From contig CAZOEL010000116.1 of NCBI GenBank assembly GCA_964578835.1, positions 1 to 15,093 of the forward strand: 15,093 nucleotides of DNA, given 5' to 3'. Positions 14,684 through 15,093 of the stretch are shown one piece after another; within the stretch, counting starts at the first letter, position 1, and every line of letters begins with the position of its first letter. Below the pieces are notes generated by a model. It had not been told where the DNA came from and made no database searches. It worked only from the letters and a program-made list of their open reading frames with translations. The position numbers and the translations under genes were made by a program. This DNA comes from CAZOEL01 sp964578835 (GTDB taxonomy: Bacteria; Desulfobacterota; Syntrophobacteria; Syntrophobacterales; Syntrophobacteraceae).

Positions 14684-14814
14684 CTGGATTCCCGCCTTCG
14701 CGGGAATGACTGTGTTGGTGTGGATATGACCGTATTGGTGTAGGAATGACTGTGTTGGTGTGGGAATGACTCCGGGCGGCGTTTCCCGTCATTCCCGCGA
14801 AGGCGGGAATCCAG
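14684..14814. repeat. Inverted-repeat element (27-bp perfect arms) with three 20-bp tandem repeats
   Basis: The 27 bases at 14684-14710 (beginning CTGGATTCCCGCCTTCGC) are the exact reverse complement of 14788-14814. Between them the unit TGTGTTGGTGTGGGAATGAC and two variants occupy 14711-14730, 14731-14750 and 14751-14770. The arms belong to the widespread CCCGCGAAGGCGGGAATCC repeat, which often gives spurious peptides with WIPAFAGMT, and they do so here on both strands. It is a non-coding interspersed repeat. Confidence 0.85.
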
Positions 14815-14844
14815 AAAAACAATGACCGATTTCTTTCCGGTTCC

Positions 14845-14990
14845 CTAGTGGGCCGTCAACATTGTTTCTTCCGGTGGACGCGGGCCCCCTCTCCCTCAGG
14901 GAGAGGGTCGGGGTGAGGGAAGTATTCTTTTGAAATTGAGGGAAGTATTCTTTTATGAAGAGGATCTCCCCGACCCGACCCTTTCCATCA
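14845..14990 (+). mobile_element. CTAG-ended miniature element, copy 3 (right end lost)
   Basis: It begins CTAGTGGGCCGTCAAC and runs nearly identical to 3908 onwards: TTCCGGTGGACGCGGGCC, the CCCTCTCCCTCAGGGAGAGGG hairpin, then two copies (not one) of GAGGGAAGTATTCTTTT. After about 14975 the similarity fades and no closing CTAG end is found, so the copy is truncated. Confidence 0.7.
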
Positions 14991-15021
14991 GTTGACAATG
15001 ATACACTCATACCCGCGGGGG

Positions 15022-15093
15022 CTAGTGGACCGTCAACTTTGAATGTTCAGGTTGCGGTTTTTCGAATGTTCAGGCAGCAGTCTTTTCCCTCTC
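15022..15093 (-). mobile_element. CTAG-ended miniature element, copy 4 (partial, runs off the window)
   Basis: It begins CTAGTGGACCGTCAAC, then TTTGAATGTTCAGGTTGCGG and TTTTTCGAATG, the same end seen in inverse at 4040-4080 and, in the same orientation, at 1815-1880. The window ends inside it. Confidence 0.65.

Noticed and set aside
14711..14770. Tandem 20-bp repeats as a CRISPR array
   Set aside because: The units are directly adjacent without spacers and no cas gene is present.
14517..14822. Frames containing WIPAFAGMT on both strands
   Set aside because: This peptide is the usual spurious translation of the CCCGCGAAGGCGGGAATCC interspersed repeat.

Overview
The window looks like a chromosomal piece from a GC-rich proteobacterium, most likely a deltaproteobacterium (Desulfobacterota or Syntrophobacter-like). 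I infer this from the mix of gene families: a SLC13/DASS carrier, an ArsB/NhaD-type carrier, a Usp protein, a textbook sigma-54 promoter, a multi-PAS sensor kinase, a RAYT with REP-like repeats, and several families of small non-autonomous repeats. No gene here identifies the genus.

Layout. Positions 1-1232 hold a REP-associated tyrosine transposase (RAYT) flanked by palindromic repeats; a second block of the same repeat family lies about 6 kb away at 7085-7320. Positions 1304-6282 carry four genes on the minus strand. In transcription order they are a small response regulator with a degenerate receiver domain, a DASS/SLC13-type carrier, an ArsB/NhaD-superfamily carrier with an exported N-terminal domain, and a single-domain universal stress protein. 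Two copies of a CTAG-ended miniature element lie in the gaps after the two carrier genes. Just upstream of the regulator (6335-6743) is the most interesting stretch: a consensus -24/-12 sigma-54 promoter, three TGAAACA motifs upstream of it, about 215 nt with no convincing gene, and two back-to-back intrinsic terminators. This looks like a sigma-54-dependent small RNA or an attenuated leader.

Positions 7706-10939 encode a large plus-strand membrane sensor kinase: an exported SBP_bac_3 domain, one membrane segment, four PAS domains, HisKA and HATPase. It is followed by three small plus-strand genes (a hypothetical, an S4-domain RNA-binding protein, and a conserved-looking 86-residue protein). 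Positions 12077-13900 are gene debris on the minus strand: an ORF that seems to join a type I methylase fragment to the C-terminus of a GFA-family protein, an apparently intact Uma2-family gene, and an IS4-like transposase broken by two frameshifts and truncated at its 3' end.

A tRNA-Glu(UUC) gene with its own promoter and terminator sits at 14062-14136. Beyond it, 14268-15093 is made almost only of non-coding repeat elements: a 12-bp-TIR element, a 27-bp perfect inverted repeat around three 20-bp tandem repeats, and two more copies of the CTAG-ended element.

Working hypothesis: the carriers, the Usp protein and the pseudo-receiver form one uptake/stress module, whose upstream non-coding RNA or leader is switched on by a sigma-54 activator. 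The divergent sensor kinase may or may not belong to the same circuit.
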